From assembly GCA_023512135.1 (NCBI GenBank), contig JAIMAG010000009.1, positions 42,915 through 106,914 on the forward strand: 64,000 bases of DNA. The letters are read 5' to 3'. The DNA is from Terriglobia bacterium (GTDB taxonomy: Bacteria; Acidobacteriota; Terriglobia; Acidiferrales; UBA7541). The notes under the pieces were generated by a model. The model worked only from the letters and a program-made list of their open reading frames with translations, was not told the origin of the DNA and ran no database searches. Both the position numbers and the translations under genes were made by a program. Shown here in pieces: positions 9,084-20,500 of this stretch; within the stretch, counting starts at the first letter, position 1, and every line of letters starts with the position of its first letter.

Positions 9084-9740
9084 TCACTGCTGGCCGCCGA
9101 AGCGAACGGCCACGCCTGCGCTCACCCGCACACTGTGGCGCACCTCACCGGAATGCCAGACAGGCAGGTAGTCCACCTGCACGATGCGGATGGCCAGCGC
9201 GGGCAGCACGTTCCAGTCCATGCCCCCGCCGATGCCCATCGCGAACCGTGCCCCGGATTTCGTTTCGGTGACCTCCAGGGTGTCCAGGTTGAACACGGTG
9301 GCGCGCGTACGTACCAGTCCCACCTGGAAATGGCCGAAAAAGTCCAGTGCTGCGTCCCGTCGTGTGGAAAAGCGCGGTCCGCCCAGAAACTGCAGACTGC
9401 TGTAGGTGACGAGTAAGGGTTGGGCAAACTGCTCGAGAATGCACTCGAAGTCGTTCGGCGCGCACTCCGGATTCTTCTGGAAGCCCAGCTCCGCTGCCAG
9501 GCTGACGTGCGGGTTCAGCCAGTACGCCACGCCGCCCCAGCCGCCTACCGCATCGTCGCGGAAAGGCATTCCCGGTGCGCTCAGGCTCTGATACGCAAAG
9601 CCTCCGTTGATTTCCCAGCGAGGAATTTCCTGTGCGGCCACACCGTGCGGCATCAGCAGGAGCACAAAAACCGCCATCGCCGCAGCAGCGATCAGCCGGC
9701 CCGGGCATTCGAACCTGCAGCCAGAAATGGAAAATTTCAT
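9084..9740 (-). CDS. Outer-membrane beta-barrel protein
   Basis: A 218-residue exported protein with a signal peptide ending near AAAQE (cleavage around residue 37). The mature part alternates hydrophobic and polar residues in short strands with many aromatic girdle residues and Gly turns, as in small OmpA/OMP_b-brl barrels. The segment RFGGQQ ends the protein, but the last residue is not the classic Phe. No enzymatic motif is visible. It is transcribed convergently with the phosphoesterase and diverges from thiC. Confidence 0.65.
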   Translation of the reverse strand: MKFSISGCRFECPGRLIAAAAMAVFVLLLMPHGVAAQEIPRWEINGGFAYQSLSAPGMPFRDDAVGGWGGVAYWLNPHVSLAAELGFQKNPECAPNDFECILEQFAQPLLVTYSSLQFLGGPRFSTRRDAALDFFGHFQVGLVRTRATVFNLDTLEVTETKSGARFAMGIGGGMDWNVLPALAIRIVQVDYLPVWHSGEVRHSVRVSAGVAVRFGGQQ

Positions 9741-9825
9741 CGCGTGCCCCCGAAAATCTTCTTTCTAGATGCGATCGGCAAAAGCCCCGTTGTCTCGCTC
9801 CGGCCAGAGGGCCTGTGCCGCCCGG

Positions 9826-11314
<1,489 letters not shown>

Positions 11315-11380
11315 AATAGTGTCCGCCGGCGCCGACCGGACTGGCGCGGCTGCGTCCCGCATACAGACCCCACCGGGTCG

Positions 11381-12085
11381 ATGGCCATGACCGATGTGAA
11401 TCACCAGGAACTTCTCCGCGAGGAATTCAACCGCTGGGCCGAGGCTGGCCGCGGCGAAGAAATGGAGCGTGAACACCGTCGCATAGCCGAGCAGACCCTG
11501 GCCCTGATGCCGTTCCGCACGACCGACAATGTGCTGGATGTCGGCTGTGGTGCCGGCTGGCTCGCCCGGCTGCTGGCCGAGCGTGTTCCCGAAGGCCGCG
11601 TCGTGGGCATGGACGTCAGCGACCAGATGGTTCGCCGCGCCCGCCGCAACAACGCCGATCTCCTGCACGCGCTGTTCATCGTCGGGAGCGTCGAGGAGAT
11701 CCCCTGGGAATCGCACTTCTTCGACAAGGTGATTTCGGTGGAGTCCGCTTATTACTGGCCCGACCCCGCCGCGGGCCTGCGGGAAATCTTCCGCGTGCTG
11801 CGCGAAGGCGGCAGCGCCTGGATTCTGATCAACTACTATCGCGACAACCCGCACTGTCATCAGTGGGGTCCGCTGCTCGCGGTGCCCACCCATCTGCTCA
11901 GCGCGGAACAGTGGGCCGGGTTGTTCCGCCAGGCCGGTTTCGCAGAAGTCGCCTGGCGCTGCATCCCGGATGATACGCCGGTGCCGGAAGTGTACACAGG
12001 CCGCTGGTTCCGCGATGCCGCGCAGTTGCGTGCCTTCCGCGAGCAGGGAGCCCTGCTCATTCACGGCACCAAGCCGCGTGTGTGA
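11381..12085 (+). CDS. Class I SAM-dependent methyltransferase
   Basis: A 234-residue protein with a Rossmann-type methyltransferase core. Motif I is VLDVGCGAG near residues 49-57. An acidic residue ends strand 2 in VVGMDVSD, and the post-I and motif IV region reads VISVESAYYWPDPAAGLREI. It belongs to the broad Methyltransf_11/25 group; the acceptor substrate cannot be told. It follows thiC after 66 bases on the same strand, but a link to thiamine is not implied. A second in-frame ATG lies two codons downstream. Confidence 0.8.
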   Translation: MAMTDVNHQELLREEFNRWAEAGRGEEMEREHRRIAEQTLALMPFRTTDNVLDVGCGAGWLARLLAERVPEGRVVGMDVSDQMVRRARRNNADLLHALFIVGSVEEIPWESHFFDKVISVESAYYWPDPAAGLREIFRVLREGGSAWILINYYRDNPHCHQWGPLLAVPTHLLSAEQWAGLFRQAGFAEVAWRCIPDDTPVPEVYTGRWFRDAAQLRAFREQGALLIHGTKPRV

Positions 12086-12219
12086 CTCTGCACCGAGCTC
12101 GCCACAATCGCTTCATAGAATGCACTGCTCGCGCAAATATCTTTCGCCGCCAGCACGTCTTTGGCTTCCCTGTCGGATGTGACGGCTTCGCCGGCGGAAG
12201 CTCCGGAGGACGGGTGCAT

Positions 12220-13161
12220 TCAGTTGGGTAGAAAACCTTCGGTGCGCCAGGCTGCAACCACCTGTTCGAGGCCTTCGTGGTAGGTGGGGTAGCGCGGCGT
12301 CCAGCCGGTCGCTTGGCGGAGCCGCCGGTTCGAAGTCACGATGGACGAGGTCATAAACCGCACGGCCGCCTCCCCAGCCACCAGCCGCGCCAGCCACTTG
12401 GGCACGCGCCGCGGCGGCGGGGCGCCGAGCCGGGCGGCAAAACTCGTCAGCAGCTCGCCCACGCTCACCGGTTCGTCGTCCACCACATGCCACAACCCGT
12501 TCAAGCCGGCTGTGGCGACGGCGAGGAACGCTCCGGCGGCATCATCCACATGGATCATGCTCCAGCGAGCGTCCCCGCGACCGACCACAGGCAGCCGCCG
12601 GCGGAGCAGCTCTCTGCCGAAGTGGCGTGTGCTGGCTGCCTCGGGCGAATAGAACAGCCCGCAACGGAGCACGCCCACGGCTATCCCGGTTTGTGCGCCG
12701 GCGGACTGTACGATGCGTTCGCCATCTACGGCAGATTCCGTCAGCGGCTCACGGGTCTGCGGTGCCTCTTCGTCGAACGGCAAGCCATCCGCCGGCCGTG
12801 CCACCCACACAATGCTCTGAAACAAAAAGATTCGTGCGCCCACCTGTCCGGCCGCGGCAATCAGCGCGCTGGTGCCCTCGCGCCGGATACGGTCGTTCAG
12901 TGCCCAGTCGGCCGGACGGGTTTTTACAGCGGTGGGGATTGCGGTGGCGGCATGGATTACCACACTGCAGCCAGAAGCCGCACGCGCCAGAGCCTCGGGA
13001 TCGAACAGGTCTCCAGGACGCGGTTCGGCGCCGAGCTCGCGCAAGAGCTGCTCATTCTTTTCGCTGCGGGCCAGCCCGAACACCTCATGACCGGCCGCGC
13101 GGAACCGGCGCACCAGCGCCCGTCCCAGTACTCCGGTGGCACCGGCGATAAAAACCCGCAT
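12220..13161 (-). CDS. NAD-dependent epimerase/dehydratase family protein
   Basis: A 313-residue extended short-chain dehydrogenase/reductase. It begins [17 protein letters not shown], with the GxxGxxG nucleotide loop at residues 7-13. A Thr/Ala-rich strand [10 protein letters not shown] and a catalytic-region segment follow. The canonical YxxxK is not obvious, which also occurs in atypical SDRs. Probably NADP-linked and acting on a sugar or small ketone. The ATG at 13161 is used; the gene diverges from nuoB across only about 40 bases, so the two promoters must be tightly packed. Confidence 0.75.
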   Translation of the reverse strand: MRVFIAGATGVLGRALVRRFRAAGHEVFGLARSEKNEQLLRELGAEPRPGDLFDPEALARAASGCSVVIHAATAIPTAVKTRPADWALNDRIRREGTSALIAAAGQVGARIFLFQSIVWVARPADGLPFDEEAPQTREPLTESAVDGERIVQSAGAQTGIAVGVLRCGLFYSPEAASTRHFGRELLRRRLPVVGRGDARWSMIHVDDAAGAFLAVATAGLNGLWHVVDDEPVSVGELLTSFAARLGAPPPRRVPKWLARLVAGEAAVRFMTSSIVTSNRRLRQATGWTPRYPTYHEGLEQVVAAWRTEGFLPN

Positions 13162-13203
13162 CCACGCCTCCACCCGGCGCTGCCCAGACAGGTTTTTGAC
13201 TCT

Positions 13204-13824
13204 TTGTGCGGCCAGCAGATATACTACGAGCGCAAGGAATTCCAAAACGGTTTCGAGGAGCACCCGAACGTGCTGGCGAGCCGCCACGACCGCAATTTCA
13301 TGATTACGACGGTGGACTACGTCTTCAACTGGGCACGAAAGAGTGCCATCTGGCCGTTGACGTTCGGCCTGGCCTGCTGCGCCATTGAGATGATTGCTTC
13401 GACCACCTCCCGCTTCGATATTGCTCGCTTCGGCGCTGAAGTTTTCCGTCCCTCGCCGCGCCAGGCAGACCTGATGATTGTCGCCGGCACAGTTACGTTG
13501 AAGATGGCCCCGGTGCTGAAACGCGTCTGGGACCAGATGCCCGATCCCAAATGGTGCATTTCGATGGGTGCCTGTTCCAGCGTCGGCGGGCCGTTCAATG
13601 TTTATTCCGTGCTGCAGGGCGTGGACAAAATTGTGCCGGTGGACGTCTACGTGATCGGCTGCCCGCCCCGGCCCGAGGGCCTGTTCTACGCGTTGCTGAA
13701 GCTGCAGGACAAAATTGACCAGATGTCGCTGGCGCGCCGACCCACGGAGGTGCGGCTGGAGCCGGGCATGGTCGAAGACTTCAAGCGCGGCGTCATGGTG
13801 GCGCAAACCCTGCAGCCGCGTTGA
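13204..13824 (+). CDS. nuoB: NADH-quinone oxidoreductase subunit B
   Basis: NuoB carries cluster N2, the last iron-sulfur centre before quinone in complex I. The ligands are visible: the tandem Cys pair in [10 protein letters not shown], Cys in MGACSS and Cys in IGCPPRPEG. Family-wide segments [20 protein letters not shown] and [10 protein letters not shown] are kept. Start choice is uncertain. TTG at 13204 (206 residues) keeps the pre-core FEEHPNVL segment that aligns with other NuoB N-termini, whereas ATG at 13300 would give 174 residues. There is no clear ribosome-binding site. No other nuo gene is adjacent, so this copy sits alone beside a Rieske ferredoxin gene. Confidence 0.9.
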   Translation: MCGQQIYYERKEFQNGFEEHPNVLASRHDRNFMITTVDYVFNWARKSAIWPLTFGLACCAIEMIASTTSRFDIARFGAEVFRPSPRQADLMIVAGTVTLKMAPVLKRVWDQMPDPKWCISMGACSSVGGPFNVYSVLQGVDKIVPVDVYVIGCPPRPEGLFYALLKLQDKIDQMSLARRPTEVRLEPGMVEDFKRGVMVAQTLQPR

Positions 13825-13868
13825 ACAGTTTTCTCCGGTATCCATTTCATCCCGCAAAGGAGCCCAGG

Positions 13869-14174
13869 ATGGCGTGGTTGCGCGCAGTCAAGAAAGCGGA
13901 AATTCCGCCGGGGACGGTGGCCGAGCTTCAACTCGACGGCAAGACCATCGCCCTGGCCAATGTGGAGGGCACCTTTTACGCCATCGACAACACCTGCCTG
14001 CATCGCGGCGGCCCGCTGGGGCAGGGCGAGTTGCAGGGCAAGGTCGTCACCTGTCCCTGGCACGGCTGGCAGTACGACGTCACCACCGGCAAATCCACGA
14101 TGAATCCCGCCGTCGGGGTCACCTGCTACCGGGTTGAAGTGCGCGGCGACGACGTCTGGGTAGATTGCGGCTGA
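13869..14174 (+). CDS. Rieske [2Fe-2S] ferredoxin-type protein
   Basis: A compact 101-residue Rieske domain of the NirD/biphenyl-dioxygenase ferredoxin type. Cluster ligands are CLHRGG (Cys-x-His) near residues 43-48 and CPWHGW (Cys-x2-His) near 62-67. There is no membrane anchor, so it is a soluble electron carrier. ATG at 13869 has AAGGAG six bases upstream, which sets the start. It follows nuoB after 44 bases and may be co-transcribed. The electron partner is unknown. Confidence 0.9.
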   Translation: MAWLRAVKKAEIPPGTVAELQLDGKTIALANVEGTFYAIDNTCLHRGGPLGQGELQGKVVTCPWHGWQYDVTTGKSTMNPAVGVTCYRVEVRGDDVWVDCG

Positions 14175-14246
14175 CGACGTGGCCGTCCTTTTGCTGCTGC
14201 CGAGCGTTCTTTTTTCGCAAACCGGCTGCCACCGGGCCCGCGACGC

Positions 14247-14735
14247 GTGTATAGTGCTGCCGAGACGGTGGAACGCGTGCGCAAAGCAGCGGTCTCGCGG
14301 CGGCACTGGATCTTCGCCGTCGATCCGCGCCAGTATCACTGGGATACCCTGTTTGTGAAAAACAAAGAAATGTGGCGCGGTGCCGGCACGCAGCCGGCCA
14401 CGCTGCGTCAGGTGCGACAGGTGCGCCGGGGCGATCGTGTCCTTTGCTATCACGGCGCCCCCGAACGCGCCGTCTACGCTATCGCCGAAGTGAGCCGCGA
14501 GCCGTATCCCGATCCGCTCGATCCCTCCGGTCGCAGCCTCACGATTGACCTGCGTGCCATCCAGCGCCTGCCGCGCCCGATTCCTCTCGACGAGTTGAAA
14601 AAGACCCCTGAGCTGCGCAAGATGAAATTTTTGAAGAATGTTCGCGCCACGATCTCCCCGCTGACCGAAGCCGAGTACGCTGCCATTTTGAAGCTGGCCG
14701 GCATCGTGGCGCAGATTGGCATCCCGCTGCCCTGA
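14247..14735 (+). CDS. EVE-domain (PUA-like) protein
   Basis: A 162-residue protein formed almost wholly by an EVE domain: HWIFAVDPRQYHWDTLF near the start, then a RGDRVLCYHGAPERAVYAIA block and the C-terminal FLKNVRATISPLTE. EVE domains are PUA-like and bind modified bases in some proteins; whether this one does is not shown. The GTG at 14247 is the first in-frame start, and a GTG seven codons later is possible. No restriction or defence gene is next to it. Confidence 0.75.
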   Translation: MYSAAETVERVRKAAVSRRHWIFAVDPRQYHWDTLFVKNKEMWRGAGTQPATLRQVRQVRRGDRVLCYHGAPERAVYAIAEVSREPYPDPLDPSGRSLTIDLRAIQRLPRPIPLDELKKTPELRKMKFLKNVRATISPLTEAEYAAILKLAGIVAQIGIPLP

Positions 14736-14793
14736 ACCCGCCGGCATCGCACTAAATTTTTTGCGAGCTCTGGTCTCGCGCAGTCCGGTTTAG

Positions 14794-14799
14794 TACTAT
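14794..14799 (+). promoter_or_regulatory. Possible -10 box of a leaderless transcript
   Basis: TACTAT at 14794-14799 ends nine bases before the ATG at 14809. If it is a -10 element, transcription would start at or next to the start codon. No Shine-Dalgarno sequence is present and no convincing -35 box was found. Confidence 0.3.
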
Positions 14800-14808
14800 A
14801 CGCGCGCT

Positions 14809-16512
14809 ATGCGTATATCCCGGTCAACCCTGTTGTTCGTGCTCCTCGCCGCCAGCCTGTTCGGGACGGGATGCCGGCCCGGCACCGGTTCGGCGGAAAC
14901 CTACGACCTCATCCTGCGCAACGGCACCGTCTATGACGGCAGCGGCGGGCCGCCGCTGCGCGCCGATGTTGCCGTTCGCGGCGATCGCATTGCCGCCGTG
15001 GGCACGCTGAATCATGCGCGTGCGCGGGTGGAACTGGACGTCTCCGGCCTGGCGGTGGCCCCGGGTTTTATCAACATGCTGAGCTGGGCCACGGAGTCGC
15101 TCATCCATGACGGCCGCTCGCTGAGCGATATCAAGCAGGGCGTCACCCTGGAAGTGTTCGGCGAAGGCTGGTCGATGGGCCCGCTGAACGAGGCCATGAA
15201 ACAGGAACAACGCCGACGCATGGGCGAGCGCCCCTATGAAATTGCCTGGACCACTCTCGGCGAATACCTCGAGTTTCTGGAGCGCAAGGGCGTCTCGCCC
15301 AACGTGGCTTCGTTTGTCGGCGCCACGACAATTCGCATCCACGAAATCGGCTATGAGAACCGTCCGCCGACCCCGGAAGAGCTCGATCGCATGCGCGCGC
15401 TCGTCCGCCAGGCCATGGAGGAAGGCGCGCTCGGTGTCGGTTCCTCGCTGATCTACGCACCGGCCTTCTATGCCAAGACCGAGGAGCTGATCGAGCTGTG
15501 CAAGGTCGCGGCACAGTACGATGGCATGTACATCTCCCACATGCGCAGCGAGGGGCCGCGGCTGCTCGAAGCGATTGACGAGTTGATCCGCATCGCCCGC
15601 GAAGCCGGCATCCGCGCCGAAATCTACCACCTGAAAGCCGCCGGCAAATCCAACTGGGGCAAGATGGACGCGGCCATCGCCCGCATCGAAGCCGCCCGTG
15701 CCGCCGGCCTGCACGTCACCGCCGATATGTACACCTACATCGCCGGAGCTACGGGTCTGAACGCCACGATGCCCCCCTGGGTGCAGGAAGGCGGCCACGA
15801 TGCCTGGGTTCGCCGGCTCCGCGACCCGCGAATCCGCGCGCGCGTGAAGCGCGAAATGCTCACCCCGACCGACGCCTGGGAAAATTTCTTCGTCGAGGCC
15901 GGCCCCGACCGCATCCTCCTGGTCGGCTTCCGCAACAAAACTCTCCGCGAAAAATATCTCGCGAAGACCCTGGCGGAAGTGGCCCGGCTGCGCGGCGAAC
16001 ATCCCGCCGACACGGCAATGAATCTGGTCATCGAAGATGACAGCCGCGTGGACGCTGTCTACTTCCTGATGACCGAAGAAAATGTGCGCAAGCAGATCCA
16101 GTTGCCCTGGGTCAGCTTCGGCTCCGATGCCGGCTCGGTCGCCGCCGAAGGTCCGGTGCTCAACGTGCACTTGCACCCGCGCGCCTACGGCAACTTTGCC
16201 CGGCTGCTCGGCAAATACGTCCGCGACGAGAAACTGATCTCGCTCGAAGAAGCCGTTCGCCGTCTCACTTCGCTGCCTGCCGGCAATCTGAAGATTGCCG
16301 ACCGCGGCCTGCTCAAGCCGGGCTATTTTGCCGATATTGCCGTCTTCGATCCGGCCAGGATTCAGGACCACGCGACGTTCGAAAATCCGCACCAGTACGC
16401 CACCGGCATGGTGCACGTCTTCGTCAACGGTACGCAGGTGCTGCGCAACGGGGAGCACACCGGCGCTACCCCGGGCCGCTTCGTCCGCGGTCCCGGCTAC
16501 AAAAAGCAGTGA
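14809..16512 (+). CDS. Secreted D-aminoacylase-like amidohydrolase (lipoprotein)
   Basis: A 567-residue exported protein of the amidohydrolase/N-acyl-D-amino-acid deacylase superfamily. A lipoprotein signal peptide ends at the Cys of LFGTGC (residue 22). The small beta-sandwich starts at YDLILRNGTVYDGSGG. The usual His-x-His metal pair after PGFI is missing: the sequence reads PGFINMLSWATESL. Later metal-site residues are kept, including YISHMRSEG, EIYHLKAAG and FGSDAG. I recall this N-M-L variant as a recurring subfamily, so the gene is not necessarily inactive. The substrate is unknown. Confidence 0.82.
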   Translation: MRISRSTLLFVLLAASLFGTGCRPGTGSAETYDLILRNGTVYDGSGGPPLRADVAVRGDRIAAVGTLNHARARVELDVSGLAVAPGFINMLSWATESLIHDGRSLSDIKQGVTLEVFGEGWSMGPLNEAMKQEQRRRMGERPYEIAWTTLGEYLEFLERKGVSPNVASFVGATTIRIHEIGYENRPPTPEELDRMRALVRQAMEEGALGVGSSLIYAPAFYAKTEELIELCKVAAQYDGMYISHMRSEGPRLLEAIDELIRIAREAGIRAEIYHLKAAGKSNWGKMDAAIARIEAARAAGLHVTADMYTYIAGATGLNATMPPWVQEGGHDAWVRRLRDPRIRARVKREMLTPTDAWENFFVEAGPDRILLVGFRNKTLREKYLAKTLAEVARLRGEHPADTAMNLVIEDDSRVDAVYFLMTEENVRKQIQLPWVSFGSDAGSVAAEGPVLNVHLHPRAYGNFARLLGKYVRDEKLISLEEAVRRLTSLPAGNLKIADRGLLKPGYFADIAVFDPARIQDHATFENPHQYATGMVHVFVNGTQVLRNGEHTGATPGRFVRGPGYKKQ

Positions 16513-16576
16513 ACGGGCCGCCCTCGCAGCGGCAGTCGGCAACCGCTGCGAGCGGCGCGGCGAGAGGAGGAGTTCT

Positions 16577-17380
16577 GTGCGTCTGGGCGTGGTTCTGCTT
16601 CTCACCGCTTGGCTCGTTGCCTGTCGCAGTGCCGCGCCCCCGCCCCCGCCCTCGTTGACCGAACTGCTGGCCGGCATCCCGCAGGGCCGCGTCCGGGTTG
16701 TCGACCTGACCCACGCGCACCGCGAAGGCATCCCGGCCTGGCCAGGCGACGCGAAACCGTTCGAAGCCCGCATCCAGGCTCGTGCCGAGCAGGCGGGCTA
16801 TTTCAGCCGCAGCTTCTGCACGCTCGAGCATTTCGGCACGCACATGGATGCACCTGTGCACTTCCCTCCGGGGAAAACGACGGTGGATGCCATCCCGCCG
16901 ACGCGTTTGTTCGGCCCCGCCGTTGTGCTGGACGTGACGGCTCAGGCTCGCGAAAACGCAGACTATCTGCTCACCCCGGCCGATATCGAACGCTGGGAAA
17001 CTGCCCATGGCGCGATTCCGGCCGGGGCCATCGTACTGCTCCGCACCGGCTGGGCCGCGCGCTGGCCCGACGAGCAGGCCTACCGCAATCAGGACAGCGC
17101 CGGCGTCATGCACTTTCCCGGTTTTTCGGTGGAAGCCGTGCGCAGGCTGATCGAACGCCGGGTAAGCGGCCTGGGCATTGACACGCTCAGCATCGACCAT
17201 GGACCTTCGCAGACGTTCGAAGCGCACCGCGTCTCGCACGGTGCCGATTTGTTCCATCTGGAGAATCTGGCCGATCTGAGCGCGTTGCCGCCCACCGGCG
17301 CATTTCTGATTGCTGCGCCGGTCAAACTGGAGGGTGGTTCCGGCGGCCCCGCGCGCGTCTTTGCCATCTTGCCGGAGTAA
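16577..17380 (+). CDS. Cyclase/kynurenine-formamidase-like hydrolase (lipoprotein)
   Basis: A 267-residue member of the cyclase (PF04199) family, which includes kynurenine formamidase. The metal-binding signature HFGTHMDAPVHF is present, with RVVDLTHAHREGIPAWPGD before it and LSIDHGPSQTFEAH near the end. The N-terminus has a hydrophobic stretch ending in WLVAC, so it is probably a lipoprotein acting outside the cytoplasm. GTG at 16577 has AGGAGGAG upstream. It follows the amidohydrolase by 64 bases, and the two may act in one extracytoplasmic degradation route. No tryptophan-degradation gene is near, so kynurenine as substrate is unlikely. Confidence 0.82.
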   Translation: MRLGVVLLLTAWLVACRSAAPPPPPSLTELLAGIPQGRVRVVDLTHAHREGIPAWPGDAKPFEARIQARAEQAGYFSRSFCTLEHFGTHMDAPVHFPPGKTTVDAIPPTRLFGPAVVLDVTAQARENADYLLTPADIERWETAHGAIPAGAIVLLRTGWAARWPDEQAYRNQDSAGVMHFPGFSVEAVRRLIERRVSGLGIDTLSIDHGPSQTFEAHRVSHGADLFHLENLADLSALPPTGAFLIAAPVKLEGGSGGPARVFAILPE

Positions 17381-17528
17381 AGCCGGCGGGCGTTCGGTCG
17401 GTCCGATCGTGGAAACTTTTTCTCGAAAAATGCGTAGCAGGAATTTGGCCCGCAGCACGCTGGGTGCGAGCGCGGCGAGCCGGCCACGATGCACAGGAAC
17501 ATTTCTGAGACCGAGAAAGGAACAGGCG

Positions 17529-20500
17529 ATGAACAAAAACTCCGGTTGGACCGCTTGGCTGGTTGGAACGCTCGTTTTGCTCTGCCTGGTGGCCACCTTT
17601 GCCGCCGAGAATGATCCACCGCTGCTCCTGCAAAGCCCGACCCTCAGCGCTTCCCACATTGTGTTCGTCTATGCCGGCGACCTGTGGAGCGTGCGCCGCG
17701 AAGGCGGCGACGCGGTTCGCTTGACGACCGGCGTGGGTCTGGAATACGGCCCCATCTTTTCGCCTGATGGCAGTCAAGTGGCTTTTACCGGTCAGTACGA
17801 CGGCAACACGGACGTCTACGTCGTCTCGGCCGAAGGCGGCGTCCCGCGCCGGCTGACGTATCACCCCGCCGCAGACACCGCCGTGGGCTGGACGCCGGAC
17901 GGACGCCGCATCGTCTTCCGCTCCGGCCGCAACAGCTATGCCGGTTTCAATCGTCTGTTTACCGTCTCTCTCGACGGCGGTTTTCCTGAACCGTTGCCGC
18001 TGCCGATGGGCGAGCAGGCCTCCTATTCGCCCGAGGGCAGCCGGCTTGCCTACGTGCCGTATTGGAATCGGGCTGGTTCGCCGACAACGTTCATCGCCTG
18101 GAAACAGTATCGGGGCGGGCGTGCCTCGCCGATTTGGATTGCACGACTCGCTGATTCGTCGGTGGAACCCATCCCGCGCAAGGACTCCAACGATCACACC
18201 CCGATGTGGGTGGGCAACCGGATCTATTTCTTGTCCGACCGCGCCGGCCGCACCTCGCTGTTTGCCTATGACACGGGCAGGAAGAACGTCACGCAACTGA
18301 TCCGGAATCCCGGCAGCGACATTCTTTCTGCTTCCGCTGGCCCCGGTGCCATTGTGATCGAGCAGCTCGGTTCGCTCAGCCTGTACGAGCTGGAAAGCGG
18401 CCGGTTGCGCCGGCTCGACATCCGCGTGCGGGGCGATCTGCCCGGCGTGCGGATCCGGTATGAAAAAGTCAGCCGCAATATTTCCTCGGCGGCGATTTCT
18501 CCGACCGGCCAGCGGGCGGTGTTCGAGGCTCGAGGCGAAATTCTCACCGTGCCGGCCGAAAAGGGCGACATCCGCAACCTGACGCAGACCCCGGGCGCGG
18601 CCGAGCGCGACCCCGCCTGGTCGCCCGACGGGAAGTGGATTGCGTATTTTTCCGATGAATCCGGCGAATACGAGCTCCACCTGCGGGAGCAGAGCGGGCT
18701 CGGAGAACGCCGGAGGATTGCGCTCGGCGAGCCACCGTCGTTTTTCTATTCGCCGGTCTGGTCGCCCGACAGCAAGAAAATCGCCTACCACGACAAGCGG
18801 CTGAACCTGTGGTATGTGGATCTCGAAAAGGGAACGCCGGTCAAGGTCGATACCGACCTGTACGACAAACCGTTCCGCACGCTCGACCCGGCCTGGTCGC
18901 CGGACAGTCGGTGGATTGTCTACACGCGCCAGTTGCGCAATCACCTGCGCGCGGTGTTTGTCTATTCCCTGGAAACCGGCCGGGCCACGCAGCTCACCGA
19001 CGGCATGAGCGACTGCCGCTTCGCGCAGTTCGATCCCAGCGGCAAATATCTCTACTTCACCGCCAGCACCGATTACGGCCCCACCATCGGCTGGCTGGAT
19101 ATGTCCAGCTTCAACCGCCCGGTCTCGCGCAGCGTCTACATTGCGGTGCTGCGCAAGGATCTGCCCTCGCCGCTGGCCCACCAGAGTGACGAAGAAAAGG
19201 TCAGGGAAGAAAAGAAAGAAGAGCCGAAACCTTCCGCCGCAGAGGCAGCCGCGGGACCGAAACCGGAATCACAGGAAAAACCCGAAGCGGGCCGCGCGAA
19301 AAAAGAAGACACAAAGGTCGAAATTGATTTTGCGGGAATCAGCCAGCGCATTCTGGCTCTGCCGATTCCTGCGCGGAATTACGTGGACCTGCAGGTAGCG
19401 AAATCGGGCATTCTCTTTCTCGCCGAGGCCCCGCCGGTGCCGGGTTTTGGCGCCGAAGGCTTCACGCTGCACCGCTTTGATCTCGAAAAGCGCAAGCTGG
19501 ATCGCTTCCTCGATGCGGTGAGTGCCTTCCACGTTTCGGCCAATGGAGAAAAGTTGCTCTATGCGCAGCGGCAGCGCTGGTTCATCGCGGGCACCGCGCA
19601 GCCCCCGCGGCCGGGCGAGGGTGCGCTGAATCTCGAGCCGATGGAAGTGCGCGTGGATCCCCGTGCCGAGTGGCGTCAGATGTACCGCGAAGTCTGGCGC
19701 ATCCAGCGGGATTTCTTCTATGACCCGAATCATCACGGGCTCGACCTCCGCGCTGCCGAACGCAACTACGCACGCTATCTGGACGGCGTTGCGCATCGTG
19801 CCGACCTGACGTACCTGTTCGGCGATATGCTCGGCGAGATGGCCGTCGGGCACATGTACATCGCCGGTGGCGATCTGCCGGCGGCCCCGCAGGTTCGCGG
19901 CGGCCTGCTCGGCGCGGATTATGCGATCGAGAACGGGCGCTACCGCTTCGTCCGCGTCTACGACGGCGAAAATTGGAACCCGCAGCTCCGCGCGCCGCTC
20001 ACCCAGCCCGGTGTGAACGTGCAGGCCGGCGAGTACCTGCTCGCCGTCAATGGCCGCAACCTGACCGCCGCAGACAACATCTACGCGTTCTTCGAAGCGA
20101 CGGCAGACCAGGCGGTCGTCCTCCGCGTCGGGCCAAATCCCGACGGCACTGGCTCGCGCGAGGTCACCGTCGTGCCCGTTGCCAGCGAGACCGGACTGCG
20201 CAATCTCGCCTGGATTGAAGACAACCGTCGCAAGGTCGAGCAGCTCAGCAACGGTCGGCTCGCCTACGTCTATCTGCCGAACACGGCCGGGGCAGGCTAC
20301 ACCAACTTCAACCGCTACTATTTCTCGCAGACCGACAAGCAGGGCGCCGTGATCGACGAGCGCTTCAACGGAGGCGGCACCGCCGCCGACTACATCATCG
20401 ACTACATGCGACGACCACTGCTCAACTACTGGGCGACGCGCGAGGGGGCCGATTTTACGACGCCGCTCGGCTCGATCTACGGACCGAAAGCGATGATCAT

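Noticed and set aside
14247..14735. Defence island around the EVE-domain gene
   Set aside because: EVE domains occur near restriction systems, but the neighbours here (Rieske, amidohydrolase) are ordinary metabolism.
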